This document shows, one piece after another, positions 17,511 through 27,674 of a DNA stretch of 54,118 nt. Both the position numbers and the translations under genes were made by a program. Source of the stretch: Chitinophagaceae bacterium (GTDB taxonomy: Bacteria > Bacteroidota > Bacteroidia > Chitinophagales > Chitinophagaceae). The notes beneath the pieces are model-generated. The model searched no databases, had not been told where the DNA came from, and was given only the letters and a program-made list of their open reading frames with translations. The stretch's first letter is position 1. The number at the start of each line of letters is the position of its first letter. The stretch covers positions 1 through 54,118 of the forward strand of contig JAHEZD010000037.1 in NCBI GenBank assembly GCA_023251255.1, given 5' to 3'.

Positions 17511-18281
17511 TTAATGCCCGGTATAGTAATCATATCCTCTTTCGGCCCAATAATCAGCAGGCTTTTCATTATTGAAAAAAATTGTCCCGATCCTTTTGAT
17601 ATGCTTCACGCCATACTTTACGGGGATAATCAAACGCAGGGGGAAGCCCTGGTTCATGGGCAATGGGGAACCATTCATTTCATAACATAAAATGGTTTGG
17701 GGCTGCAGTATGCTTGGCATATCAATGCCCACATAATATTCCTCGTCGGGTGTTTTCATACCAACATATTTCAAATCCATTTCCTTGGCAAGGCCATAGT
17801 GCTTGGCAAAATCGCTGAAGCGTACCCCGCCCCAATTGGTAACCTGGTTCCATCCTTCAATACATTTGAAATTGAAGGTAACTTCTGTTTTGGGCAGTGC
17901 CCTTATATCATCCAATGTAATGAACAGGGTATCGTTGTTGCTTTTTACAATTTGCAATTTCCAGTCCTTTGCATCAAAAAAAGTGGTATCCAGTCCTGCA
18001 TCGCCATTCACCCTTACTTTTTTTACGGCTTCTGATTTCGGGTATTCCTTAATGAGCTTGTTCCTATCAAAAGTGGATGTGAACAGTTTTTCGTTTGCAT
18101 CCAGCACATTCCTCAATGGCTGCTGGATACCGCCCCGAAGACCGCCATCCAATGGTTGGTGGTTCAGCCATTTCCAACTGCCGTAAGCAGCACCAATCAT
18201 GATAAAGAAAGCGATAAAAGCATAGAGGCTTTTACGTTTGTACTTCTTGGATGCGTTATCATCCACCATAACTTCTTTCAT
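17511..18281 (-). CDS. Membrane-anchored molybdopterin oxidoreductase (sulfite oxidase family)
   Basis: 257 residues from MKEVMVDDNASKKYKRK. A single transmembrane anchor at about 19-36 is followed by the oxidoreductase molybdopterin-binding fold. The molybdenum-ligating cysteine is Cys140 in TFNFKCIEGWNQVTNWGG, and the later part (GFPLRLIIPVKYGVKHIKRI) is typical of the family. It lies downstream of a cytochrome b gene, with an 81-bp gap, which suggests a YedY/YedZ-like pair in which the cytochrome passes electrons between quinones and the periplasmic molybdoenzyme. The substrate cannot be told from sequence; in related systems it is oxidised methionine or a small sulfur or nitrogen oxide. 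No twin-arginine motif is obvious. Confidence 0.8.
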   Translation of the reverse strand: MKEVMVDDNASKKYKRKSLYAFIAFFIMIGAAYGSWKWLNHQPLDGGLRGGIQQPLRNVLDANEKLFTSTFDRNKLIKEYPKSEAVKKVRVNGDAGLDTTFFDAKDWKLQIVKSNNDTLFITLDDIRALPKTEVTFNFKCIEGWNQVTNWGGVRFSDFAKHYGLAKEMDLKYVGMKTPDEEYYVGIDMPSILQPQTILCYEMNGSPLPMNQGFPLRLIIPVKYGVKHIKRIGTIFFNNEKPADYWAERGYDYYTGH

Positions 18282-18362
18282 GTGATTCTTTTTATTTTTT
18301 AATGCCGTATGGAACCTTCCACTAATATTGATGCTTGAACACAGGCTGGTCATGGCCCTCCA

Positions 18363-19058
18363 TCACTCCTTGTTCTCAATAGTAGTAGGGGCAGCTTCCT
18401 CCTTTACCTTGATAATCTCAAAACCTGCTACCATTGCACGGAAATTGTTCCAGCCGGCAAGTATTACCTGAACAATATGGATGACAAAAAAAAGTACATA
18501 CCCTATTGTCAACACAAAATGTATGACCCTTGCCACTTCATAGCCTCCGCATAAGGTGAGTAGCCATTGCAACTGGAAAGGTTTATAAATGGCAAGACCC
18601 GTAATGATACTTCCCAAGCCCATTAAAATAATCATGGAATAGGCTACACGTTGCGCAGCATTGTATTTGGTTTGTGGAGGTTTTTCCTTTCTTAGGTGCA
18701 AATCTTGCAGTAGCACCTGCCATGCTTCTTTAAATGATTTTTTATTGGGCAATAGGTACCTCCATTCTCCTGAAAAGAGGGTGTAGCATACATAGAACAG
18801 CCCATTCATCATGAACAGCCACATGAACACAAAATGGAAAGCCATACCTTCTGCCAATCTATGGGGAACATGGAAGAAATTATAGAACCATTCCGGAAAG
18901 AACTTTACAAGAACGGTATTGCCGATTTTTATTTGGTAGACATCGTTGGCCCAGTAGATGAGCATGCCGCTCCATATCATGATGGTAAGCAAGGGGAAAT
19001 TTATCCAGTGCATCCAACGTGTGGCCAATTTGTGTTTATGGATAATTTTTACAGGCAT
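18363..19058 (-). CDS. Cytochrome b561-like membrane subunit
   Basis: The 231-residue protein has four to five transmembrane helices. Histidines suited to bind two b hemes occur in the first helix (HKLATRWMHWINFPLL), the second region (NFFHVPHRLAEGMAFHFVFM) and the last (ARVIHFVLTIGYVLFFVIHI). This fits the di-heme cytochrome b561 / thiosulfate-reductase b-subunit family. It is the upstream partner of the molybdopterin oxidoreductase and probably links it to the quinone pool. Confidence 0.85.
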   Translation of the reverse strand: MPVKIIHKHKLATRWMHWINFPLLTIMIWSGMLIYWANDVYQIKIGNTVLVKFFPEWFYNFFHVPHRLAEGMAFHFVFMWLFMMNGLFYVCYTLFSGEWRYLLPNKKSFKEAWQVLLQDLHLRKEKPPQTKYNAAQRVAYSMIILMGLGSIITGLAIYKPFQLQWLLTLCGGYEVARVIHFVLTIGYVLFFVIHIVQVILAGWNNFRAMVAGFEIIKVKEEAAPTTIENKE

Positions 19059-19197
19059 GCAGCAATTAATTTAGTAAGTTAGTTTATTAACGGACACCCT
19101 TTTTCAGGTACATGTATACTGTCATTACACGCAAAAGCAACTGGCCCAAAGGTTTTTTGACGCTGGATGCCAAAGGCCCTTACAATTTATAAAAAGA

Positions 19198-19231
19198 AAA
19201 TGGTTGATGCAAGTGCTTACATCAACCATTT
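19198..19231 (-). terminator. Hairpin terminator after the fasciclin gene
   Basis: Arms 19198-19209 and 19220-19231 pair over 12 bp, followed on the minus strand by a T-rich run. It is 19 bp beyond the stop codon at 19250. Confidence 0.75.
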
Positions 19232-19249
19232 GTTTACAATCCATTACTA

Positions 19250-19804
19250 TTATTTAGGCATTGCCACTGCATCAATTACATGGATCACACCATTGCTTTG
19301 GTAAACATCCTTAATGGTAACCGTTGACATACCCCCTTTTTCATCCCATAACATCAACTTCCCACCTTTCATTGAAGCTTTCAATGTACCGCCAGAAACT
19401 GTCTTGAATTCTGCGGTGCCTCCACCAGCTTTGATAGCCGCTGCAATAGTTTTTGAATCATACCTTCCAGCAACTACATGGTAAGTCAAAATCTTGGTCA
19501 ATGTGGCTTTGTTTTCTGGTTTAACCAAGGTTTCAACAGTGCCCTTTGGCAATTTGTCAAACGCAACATTGGTTGGTGCAAATACGGTAAATGGTCCAGC
19601 GCTTTGTAAGGTTTCCACTAAGCCAGCAGCTTTTACAGCAGCCACCAACGTGGTATGCTCCTTTGAGTTCACTGCATTTTCCACAATGTTTTTAGATGGG
19701 TACATGGCCGCGCCACCCACCATTACTGTTTTTTCCATTTTGTCCTGGGCAAATGTTGCGATAGATAATATACCCGCAACAAGCATTAATGATAGCTTTT
19801 TCAT
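19250..19804 (-). CDS. Secreted fasciclin (FAS1) domain protein
   Basis: The protein has 184 residues. A signal peptide (MKKLSLMLVAGILSIATFAQ) is followed by one complete FAS1 domain at about 48-183. It shows the typical H1 block GPFTVFAPTNVAFDKLPKGT, the YH motif in ILTYHVVAGRYDS and the closing NGVIHVIDAVAMPK. FAS1 domains act in cell-surface adhesion and biofilm matrix. The gene is transcribed alone with its own terminator. The upstream 320 bp contains two hairpins and no further gene. Confidence 0.92.
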   Translation of the reverse strand: MKKLSLMLVAGILSIATFAQDKMEKTVMVGGAAMYPSKNIVENAVNSKEHTTLVAAVKAAGLVETLQSAGPFTVFAPTNVAFDKLPKGTVETLVKPENKATLTKILTYHVVAGRYDSKTIAAAIKAGGGTAEFKTVSGGTLKASMKGGKLMLWDEKGGMSTVTIKDVYQSNGVIHVIDAVAMPK

Positions 19805-19934
19805 AACTGTTTTGTTTTTTTCTGATTGATTGAATTTTTATTCAGAAACAGTTACGGTATAAGAGGGAGGTTGGTTTTTACAAAAAAATCATCAAGTAAT
19901 TCAATTTTGAGCAATCAATAAAATTCTCACGCTT

Positions 19935-19979
19935 TTTATTGTGGCAAAAAAAATGTGTCATTTTTTTTGCCACAATAAA
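19935..19979. repeat. Perfect 21-bp inverted repeat with A8/T8 core
   Basis: Arms 19935-19955 and 19959-19979 pair perfectly around a 3-base loop. The arm contains TTGTGGC followed by eight A residues. A further copy of the word T8-GCCACA lies nearby at about 20016-20030. It lies in the spacer between atpC and the fasciclin gene (19805-20125), which holds no gene. It may be a terminator or a protein-binding palindrome. Confidence 0.6.
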
Positions 19980-20077
19980 GCTGCCACATCAAGCCTGTGT
20001 CAAAAAATATACCCCGTTTTTTTTGCCACAAAAGAATCAGCAGGAAAGTTGCAACATGTAACTGATTAGCAAAAACA

Positions 20078-20105
20078 AAAGCCCCCAACTTCCGTTGAGG
20101 GCTTT
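20078..20105 (-). terminator. Terminator of the atpDC transcript
   Basis: Arms 20078-20089 and 20094-20105 pair with one mismatch. On the minus strand the stem is followed by a T-rich run. It is about 20 bp past the atpC stop codon. Confidence 0.8.
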
Positions 20106-20125
20106 AAAGAATTTTTATCCAAAAA

Positions 20126-20377
20126 TTAGGCTTCCACTGCACCTTCTACCAGTACCGTTGCTTTATTGTTCAGTACCTCCACAAAGCCACCTGTGATGAC
20201 ATAGTTTTCAAAACCTGTTTTTGTTTTCAGGATTTTCACATTGCCCTTGCCCAATGCACTTACCAACGGCGCATGGTGGTTCAATACTTCAAACAAACCG
20301 TCCACGCCTGGCAACTGCACACCGTACACATCGCCACTGTAGAGCTTCTTTTCTGGAGTTAATATTTCTAAGGTCAT
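20126..20377 (-). CDS. atpC: ATP synthase F1 epsilon subunit
   Basis: The protein has 83 residues and covers only the N-terminal beta-sandwich (MTLEILTPEKKLYSGDVYGV ... VITGGFVEVLNNKATVLVEG). The C-terminal helical hairpin found in many epsilon subunits is missing, which is common in Bacteroidota. It contacts gamma and the c-ring in the central stalk. It lies downstream of atpD in the same transcript, separated by 80 bp of repetitive spacer. The other ATP synthase genes are not in the window. Confidence 0.95.
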   Translation of the reverse strand: MTLEILTPEKKLYSGDVYGVQLPGVDGLFEVLNHHAPLVSALGKGNVKILKTKTGFENYVITGGFVEVLNNKATVLVEGAVEA

Positions 20378-20380
20378 AAT

Positions 20381-20457
20381 TTAATGTGATAATGTGCTAA
20401 TATGCTAATGTGCTAATTCAAACCATTAGCAAATCAGCACATTAGCTAATTAGCTAA
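20381..20457. repeat. AATGTGCTAAT-type repeat and hairpin between atpD and atpC
   Basis: The 80-bp gap is built almost entirely of variants of the words GTGCTAAT and ATTAGCAC, with the two halves in inverted orientation around a short centre near 20425. It could form a long imperfect stem in the atpDC message. Confidence 0.6.
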
Positions 20458-22008
<1,551 letters not shown>

Positions 22009-22185
22009 TCAAAAAAGCATCATTTCTTAACAAAAAGAAGATTTTTATTGGGTAACGTTGTGTGTGCGAGCAAAGCTGCAACTGCTTCAAGCTGCTGTAC
22101 AATAAACCTTGTTGAGCACTAATAGATTAGCCAAAAAAGGCTGGAAACACACTATCCTGCCTCTGTGAAATCATTTTGCGCTTGT

Positions 22186-23538
22186 CTATCTATCCCTCAA
22201 CCAATCTTTTGGATTGAGAGCGATGCCTTTATCGTTATTAATCATGAAATACAATGAGCCTTGTCCATCAAAGCCAGTGCCTGATTTACCCAAAACCGTA
22301 CCTGCGTTTACGTCTTGGCCCTTGGAGACATTCAATGAAGAAAGATGGGAATAAGAGGTATAATATTTTCCATGCTTTACAATAATGACCTGCTCACCAT
22401 TAACATCACCAGCGAAGGAGACCTTGCCATCTGCCACACAGGCCACATTGCTTCCTTCTGGAATGGCAATCTCAACTCCTTCACTGTATCCAATCATTTG
22501 GCCACCGGCATTATATTTTCCAAACGGAATAATAACGGGCCCATTACTAGGCCATTTTAGATGTCTTAGTTCGAATTTTCTGGATTCAATTTCAACCTTG
22601 TCAATTAATTCAAGCTTACCGGTATTTTTTTCATTTGTTTTATATGCTGTTGTTTCACTGGTCTTGGATGTTGATGTGAAAAGTTTTGATGTTGCCGCAG
22701 GCGATTTAGTGTTGATTTTAGTAATTGCAACAATTTTTACTTGTTGCCCTTTTATTTTTTTAGCATCTGCAACCTCTTTGCTCTTTATGATCTTTTCTTT
22801 GTGAGCAGCCTCCGCTTCACCCCTTCTAATAATTGCAACGATGGCATCCCGTATAGCCTGGCTTTGCTTCTCTTTCCTTTTTAATTGAGCGGAAATTTGT
22901 TTTTCTTGACTTTTCAGCTCGCTCACTATCCTATCCTTTTCCTTTTTGTCTTTTTCCAGATTTTGCAATTCTACTTGCTGATTTTGCAATGTCACTGTTT
23001 GTTCTTGCTTGTTAGCGGCCAATGAGCCCATTTTCTGTTGGAGCAGGTTTTGTGTCTTCACAATATTGTCAACCTGTGTTTCCCGCAGCTTTCTGTAGCT
23101 TTTCAAATAAGTCATCCTTTTTAATGCATCATTGAAACTGGTGGCAGAGAAAAGGAAGTTCAGGTATTGGTAGCTGCTCCTGTTTTTATAGGCAAACACT
23201 AGATTCTGGGCATATTGTGTTTTCAGAACACCCATTTCCTTATTCATACGGTAAATGTCCCGTTCATTCTGATAAATGGTTTCGTCAATGCTTCTTACCT
23301 GCTTGTTGATATTGTTTACCAGTTCCTCCCTTGCTTCAATCTTGCGTTGTATGGTGGCTGCTTCCCTAATGGAAATTTCTGTTCTGCCCTTGTAACTGCC
23401 CAATTTACCGGTCAGTTCCGCAATCTCTTTTTTGAGTTCACTTTCCTTTTTTTGAAGTTCATTTTTTGTTGGCATCTGAGCCTTTGCAAAAACAGTGATT
23501 AAAAAACAGGCAATAAGAAGCAGTTGTGTTTTTTTCAT
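22186..23538 (-). CDS. EnvC-like murein hydrolase activator with degenerate M23 domain (paralog 1)
   Basis: The protein has 450 residues. A signal peptide (MKKTQLLLIACFLITVFAKA) is followed by a long coiled coil (about 25-250) and a C-terminal LytM/M23 domain. The metal-binding residues of active M23 peptidases are mostly lost: the H-x-G-x-D motif is replaced in YSEGVEIAIPEG and the last histidine is replaced in GSLYFMINND, while YSHLSS is kept. That pattern is known from EnvC, which activates amidases rather than cutting peptidoglycan. It is a tandem duplicate of the gene at 23756-25126. A 60-residue block (SYQYLNFLFSATSFNDALKR onward to MGSLAANK) is identical in both. Confidence 0.88.
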   Translation of the reverse strand: MKKTQLLLIACFLITVFAKAQMPTKNELQKKESELKKEIAELTGKLGSYKGRTEISIREAATIQRKIEAREELVNNINKQVRSIDETIYQNERDIYRMNKEMGVLKTQYAQNLVFAYKNRSSYQYLNFLFSATSFNDALKRMTYLKSYRKLRETQVDNIVKTQNLLQQKMGSLAANKQEQTVTLQNQQVELQNLEKDKKEKDRIVSELKSQEKQISAQLKRKEKQSQAIRDAIVAIIRRGEAEAAHKEKIIKSKEVADAKKIKGQQVKIVAITKINTKSPAATSKLFTSTSKTSETTAYKTNEKNTGKLELIDKVEIESRKFELRHLKWPSNGPVIIPFGKYNAGGQMIGYSEGVEIAIPEGSNVACVADGKVSFAGDVNGEQVIIVKHGKYYTSYSHLSSLNVSKGQDVNAGTVLGKSGTGFDGQGSLYFMINNDKGIALNPKDWLRDR

Positions 23539-23597
23539 ACCAAAAATTGAGGGATTAGTATTGGGAGATTACTGGCAAACGATAAAGACGGAAAAAA

Positions 23598-23640
23598 AAT
23601 TATTGCTACTTATAACTTTTGTAAATATTAACATATATCA
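23598..23640 (-). pseudogene. Relic of the DUF4292 gene 3' end, left by tandem duplication
   Basis: This segment matches 25186-25230, the last codons and stop of the DUF4292 gene. Read on the minus strand it encodes NIYKSYK then a stop, against NIPKSYKKQ in the intact gene. The matching stretch continues into the spacer before each EnvC-like gene, which marks the edge of the duplicated unit. Confidence 0.6.
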
Positions 23641-23702
23641 GGTATACATCAGTAGATCTGGTTGGAATGCCGTTAATTATCCAGTTCCGTTTTTAGCAAT
23701 AA

Positions 23703-23730
23703 AAAAGGCCGCCCATTGTGGCGGCCTTTT
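23703..23730 (-). terminator. GC-rich hairpin terminator
   Basis: Arms 23703-23713 and 23720-23730 pair perfectly with A-run and T-run ends. It lies 26 bp after the stop codon of the EnvC-like gene at 23756. Confidence 0.85.
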
Positions 23731-23755
23731 CTTAAATGCTGTAAAATCTCTTGCC

Positions 23756-25126
23756 CTATCTCGCCCTCAACCAGTTTTTTGGATTGAGTGGGGTACCCTT
23801 ATCGTTTGTGACCATGAAATGCACCATTCCTTGACCATCATCGTCTGTACCTGATTTGCCCAATGTTGTTCCACTTTTGACCATCTGGTCCCTGGAAACT
23901 GTAATAGAAGACAAATGGCTATAGGAAGTGAAATATTTACCGTGCTTCACAATCACAACCTGTTCGCCACCAACATCCCCTACATAGGAAACCTTACCAT
24001 CTGCCACTGCCTTCACCGCACTTCCTTCGGGTAAGCCAATATCTATTCCATCATTATCCGTAACAATTTTGGTGTTGGGCACCACAGAATGCCCAAAAGG
24101 CATAATAATGGTACCTATGCTAACGGGCCATGGTAAATTCCTCCTTTCAAAATTGATTGACATTTCCACGCCTTCTGCCGAGCCTTCCAGTTTACTGTAT
24201 TCCCTTGTTGTGTTGGAACCTGCCAATCCTGTTGTGGCTTCACTGATTGGAGGCTTGGGTTTATTTGAAGCAGGTTTCCCCGCATCATTATTTTTTGCAC
24301 TTATTTCGTTGGGCTTATTAGCAGCTTTCTCTGCAGCTAGCCTTTTCTTTTCATCATCAATTGCTTTTTGCCTGGCCAACTTCTCCCTTCTATCTGCTTC
24401 TGCCGTTTCCCTCCTAATGATAGTAGCAATCGTATTCCTCATTTCCTGCCGCTGCTTTTCCTTTTTTCTAAGCTGTGCGGTAATTTCTTTTTCCTGGCTC
24501 TTAAGTTCGCGAACAACCTGGTCCTTTTCCTTTTTGTCCTTTTCCAGATCCTGTAATTGGCCCTGTTGGTTCTGCAATGCCACTGTCTGTTCTTTTTTAT
24601 TAGCGGCCAGTGATCCCATTTTTTGCTGTAGCAGGTTTTGTGTCTTCACAATATTGTCAACCTGCGTTTCCCTCAATTTCCTGTAGCTTTTTAAATAGGT
24701 CATTCTCTTTAATGCGTCATTGAAGCTGGTAGCAGAAAAAAGGAAGTTCAGGTATTGGTAGCTGCTCCTGTTTTTATAAGCGAACACTATACTTTGGGCA
24801 TATTTTGTTTTCAGGGTATCAAGCTCCTTCTTCATGCGGTAAATTTCCAGCTCATTTTGATAAATGGTTTCGTCTATTGCTTTTACCTGCCTGCTAATAT
24901 TATTTACCAATTCCTCCCTTGCCGCAATTTTACGTTGTACGGCTGCAGCCTCCTTAACGGAAATTTTCCTTCGGCCCTGATAGTTGGTAAGCTGATTTGT
25001 TAAATCGGCAATCTCCTTCTTAAGATCACTTTCTTTTTTTTGCAGTTCATCCTTGGTTTGTGGTTGGGCCCCTACAAAAACAAATGTTGAAAGACAAACA
25101 ATAAGAAGCAGGAGTGTTTTTTTCAT
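23756..25126 (-). CDS. EnvC-like protein with partly degenerate M23 domain (paralog 2)
   Basis: 456 residues: signal peptide (MKKTLLLLIVCLSTFVFVGA), coiled coil (about 25-270), a Lys/Pro/Ser-rich linker and a C-terminal M23 domain. It keeps more of the M23 metal-site pattern than its paralog. NDGIDIGLPEG retains the Asp but has Asn where the first His should be; YSHLSS and VHFMV keep their histidines. With one ligand changed it is still likely an activator of amidases rather than a peptidase, though that is not certain. It ends in a terminator and stands between the DUF4292 gene and its own duplicate. Confidence 0.88.
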   Translation of the reverse strand: MKKTLLLLIVCLSTFVFVGAQPQTKDELQKKESDLKKEIADLTNQLTNYQGRRKISVKEAAAVQRKIAAREELVNNISRQVKAIDETIYQNELEIYRMKKELDTLKTKYAQSIVFAYKNRSSYQYLNFLFSATSFNDALKRMTYLKSYRKLRETQVDNIVKTQNLLQQKMGSLAANKKEQTVALQNQQGQLQDLEKDKKEKDQVVRELKSQEKEITAQLRKKEKQRQEMRNTIATIIRRETAEADRREKLARQKAIDDEKKRLAAEKAANKPNEISAKNNDAGKPASNKPKPPISEATTGLAGSNTTREYSKLEGSAEGVEMSINFERRNLPWPVSIGTIIMPFGHSVVPNTKIVTDNDGIDIGLPEGSAVKAVADGKVSYVGDVGGEQVVIVKHGKYFTSYSHLSSITVSRDQMVKSGTTLGKSGTDDDGQGMVHFMVTNDKGTPLNPKNWLRAR

Positions 25127-25188
25127 ACTAAAAAGGTTAATGGATTAGTATCTGATGATTACTGGCAAACGGTTAATACATAAAAAAA

Positions 25189-26019
25189 TTATTGCTTCTT
25201 GTAACTTTTGGGAATATTAAACATATAGGTTAAAGGCTCGTTAAAGGAATATTGCTTGAAATCCAGCCAGATATTCAGTTTTGCCTTCTCTGCTACAGAT
25301 ATTTCCCGATAAGTGGAGAAATTGAAGCCGGCTTTATTCTCATATTTACTGAAGGATATATCGCAGGTCCTATTCCGCAATTGATCTACATCATCCAGCT
25401 TGCTATGCAATACTTTATAGTCAGTATTGTCCAATGTAACCAGATGCTTGAATAATTTACCTACCATCAAAACTGATAATTGTGCATCCCCTGCCCTGTA
25501 CGATACAATATTGCTATCAATAAAAACAGGATTCCCTATGAACATGTCCTGTAATGTTTTGAAATCAAAGGGGATTTGTGTCACGTCCTGTAAATAAGCA
25601 ATACTTCGGTACTGAACCACTTTATCTATTTTGTTTACTACAGTAACGCTATCCTTGGTTATTCTAACAGTAAATCCTTCCTTGGTTATTCCCAAAAAAC
25701 TTCCTACTAATCGGAGATAGATGACTTCATCCTTTTTCATGTACAAATAAATCTTGAAATTCTTACTATCAGTAGCACTTTCATAATCCGTTTTAATCGT
25801 AGCCGAAAAAGTGGTGAAGTCTATACGCTGCTGCATTACCTTACCCAAGATGTTTTTGACGATGGCAGCAGAGTCCACTTTAGGTGATTCCTTAACGGTA
25901 ACTATTGGGGTTGTATCCTTTTTGGTAATAGCAGTTTGTATAGTCTGCACTTTCTTAACAGTGCGACATGAAAAAGCTAGTACCGATAAAGGCAATATAA
26001 AAAGCAATATTTTTTTCAT
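25189..26019 (-). CDS. DUF4292 lipoprotein
   Basis: The 276-residue protein has a lipoprotein signal (MKKILLFILPLSVLAFSC, Cys18). The body is beta-rich (KIYLYMKKDEVIYLRLVGSF, LGITKEGFTVRITKDSVTVV, then the TLQDMFIGNPVF block). This matches the DUF4292 family, distant relatives of the LolA/LolB fold that are widespread in Bacteroidota. A role in lipoprotein or envelope traffic is suspected from the fold only. It lies between dut and the EnvC-like genes on one strand. A shortened copy of its 3' end is found at 23598-23640. Confidence 0.8.
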   Translation of the reverse strand: MKKILLFILPLSVLAFSCRTVKKVQTIQTAITKKDTTPIVTVKESPKVDSAAIVKNILGKVMQQRIDFTTFSATIKTDYESATDSKNFKIYLYMKKDEVIYLRLVGSFLGITKEGFTVRITKDSVTVVNKIDKVVQYRSIAYLQDVTQIPFDFKTLQDMFIGNPVFIDSNIVSYRAGDAQLSVLMVGKLFKHLVTLDNTDYKVLHSKLDDVDQLRNRTCDISFSKYENKAGFNFSTYREISVAEKAKLNIWLDFKQYSFNEPLTYMFNIPKSYKKQ

Positions 26020-26027
26020 GGGCGAAT

Positions 26028-26462
26028 TTATTGTTTTCCGGTATGGCCAAAGCCTCCTGCTCCTCTTTCTGTTTCATTAATAACTTCCACAGGTATCAAT
26101 TCAACCTGTTCAATTTTCATGAAAACCATTTGTGCTATACGGTCTCCGGAATGGATTGTTTGAGGCTCGTTGGAGAGGTTAATAAGGATAACCTTTATTT
26201 CACCCCGGTAATCTGCATCAATGGTGCCTGGGGAATTTAGGCAAGTGAGACCTTGTTTGATAGCCAAACCACTTCTTGGGCGTATTTGGGCTTCGTAGCC
26301 ATGGGGGATTTCGAGAAAAATGCCTGTGGGGATTAGGTTCCTTTCTAAAGGTTGCAGGATAACAGGGGTTTCAATATTGGCTCGTATGTCCATGCCAGAA
26401 GAACCCATAGTAGCATATTCGGGAAGGGGATTTAAGGAATTATTAATGAGTGAAATTTGCAT
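26028..26462 (-). CDS. dut: dUTP diphosphatase
   Basis: A 144-residue homotrimeric dUTPase that hydrolyses dUTP to dUMP and keeps uracil out of DNA. All five motifs are present: [12 protein letters not shown] (motif 1), [10 protein letters not shown] (2), [17 protein letters not shown] (3, with the catalytic Asp in DADYRG), RIAQMVF (4) and the glycine-rich C-terminal [10 protein letters not shown] (5). It lies 8 bp upstream of the DUF4292 gene and 3 bp after rfaD, an evident operon. Confidence 0.97.
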   Translation of the reverse strand: MQISLINNSLNPLPEYATMGSSGMDIRANIETPVILQPLERNLIPTGIFLEIPHGYEAQIRPRSGLAIKQGLTCLNSPGTIDADYRGEIKVILINLSNEPQTIHSGDRIAQMVFMKIEQVELIPVEVINETERGAGGFGHTGKQ

Positions 26463-26465
26463 GTT

Positions 26466-27464
26466 TTAAAAATATTTATTCTCTGCCAAATAGTTTCTAA
26501 CATAATCAGAAACTCCTTCTTCTAAAGTATAAAAAGTAGCATAGTAACCTATCATTCTTAACTTGCTCATATTTGCTTCTGTAAAATACTGGTATTTATC
26601 TCTAATGTTTAATGGCATGTCTATAAAACTAATTATGGGGGGCATATCTAAACTATTGAAGGCGGCCTTAGCTAAATCATAAAAGCTTCTTGCTTGCCCT
26701 GTACCTAGATTGTATAATCCATTGTTTGCTTTGACCCATTGTCCCTCAACCATCCTTCGTAACATCCAAACAATAACTTTCACAAGATCTTTTACGTAAA
26801 CAAAATCTCTTAACTGCTCACCATCATTAAATCCATCCCTGTGTGACCTAAACAGCCTAACCGCAGCATTCGCTTTTATTTGGTTTATAGAATGAAAAAT
26901 TACGCTTGCCATTCTGCCTTTATGATATTCATTAGGGCCGTAAACATTAAAGAATTTCAATCCTGTCCAACTGATAGGCTGATTGGGCTGTTTTAGTGTC
27001 CATTTGTCAAATTCATTCTTGCTTATTCCATAAGGATTAAGTGGCTGCAGTTTTTCCACTACTTCGTGATTGTCATCATAGCCCAAATCGCCAGCTCCAT
27101 AGGTTGCTGCGGACGAAGCATATATTAATGGTATGCCATTCTTTGTGCAATAGTTCCAAATGTCTTTTGAATACTGCACATTCAGTTTTTCATGAATGGA
27201 ATAATCAAATTCAGTTGTATCTGTTTTTGCTCCTAAATGAATAACAGCCTCAATTTTTATCGCTGTATTTTCTAACCAATCAAAAAGCATATCCCTTTCT
27301 ACAAGTTCTAGGTAGATTTTGCTTTGCCAATTTTTTTTCTTCTGTTCAATTGAAAAGTTATCAACCAAAATTAACTGCCTTAACCCCTGCTTATTTAGGA
27401 ACTCAACCATACAACTTCCTATGAATCCAGCAGCACCAGTAACGATAATATTTATGTCCTTCAT
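26466..27464 (-). CDS. rfaD: ADP-L-glycero-D-manno-heptose 6-epimerase
   Basis: A 332-residue extended SDR. Visible are the NAD(P)-binding VTGAAGFIGSCMVEFL, the H-L-G-A-K-T-D-T-T-E segment characteristic of RfaD/HldD, the catalytic Tyr and Lys in NPYGISKNEFDKW and the NVYGPNEYHKGRMASVIFH block. It converts the D-glycero to the L-glycero form of ADP-heptose for LPS core. It may supply a glycosyltransferase such as the GT9 protein encoded at 31426-32655, but an insertion sequence separates it from that locus and it forms an operon with dut. Confidence 0.92.
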   Translation of the reverse strand: MKDINIIVTGAAGFIGSCMVEFLNKQGLRQLILVDNFSIEQKKKNWQSKIYLELVERDMLFDWLENTAIKIEAVIHLGAKTDTTEFDYSIHEKLNVQYSKDIWNYCTKNGIPLIYASSAATYGAGDLGYDDNHEVVEKLQPLNPYGISKNEFDKWTLKQPNQPISWTGLKFFNVYGPNEYHKGRMASVIFHSINQIKANAAVRLFRSHRDGFNDGEQLRDFVYVKDLVKVIVWMLRRMVEGQWVKANNGLYNLGTGQARSFYDLAKAAFNSLDMPPIISFIDMPLNIRDKYQYFTEANMSKLRMIGYYATFYTLEEGVSDYVRNYLAENKYF

Positions 27465-27674
27465 TTATGACTTGATTAAGTTCCCAAAATCATTTTTTTA
27501 TCTCTAGAGGCACGGCTGCAAAGCCAACTTTGCTTATAACAATTAGCACCGCTTTGTAAGATTCAACTTGAATACTAACCAACTTTTTATTAAGGCACAT
27601 ACCGAAAAAATATTATGGCCCGATGCCATTTCGCAGCTACTTTTCTTTTTGTTGGGCTTTATACTGTTATTCGT

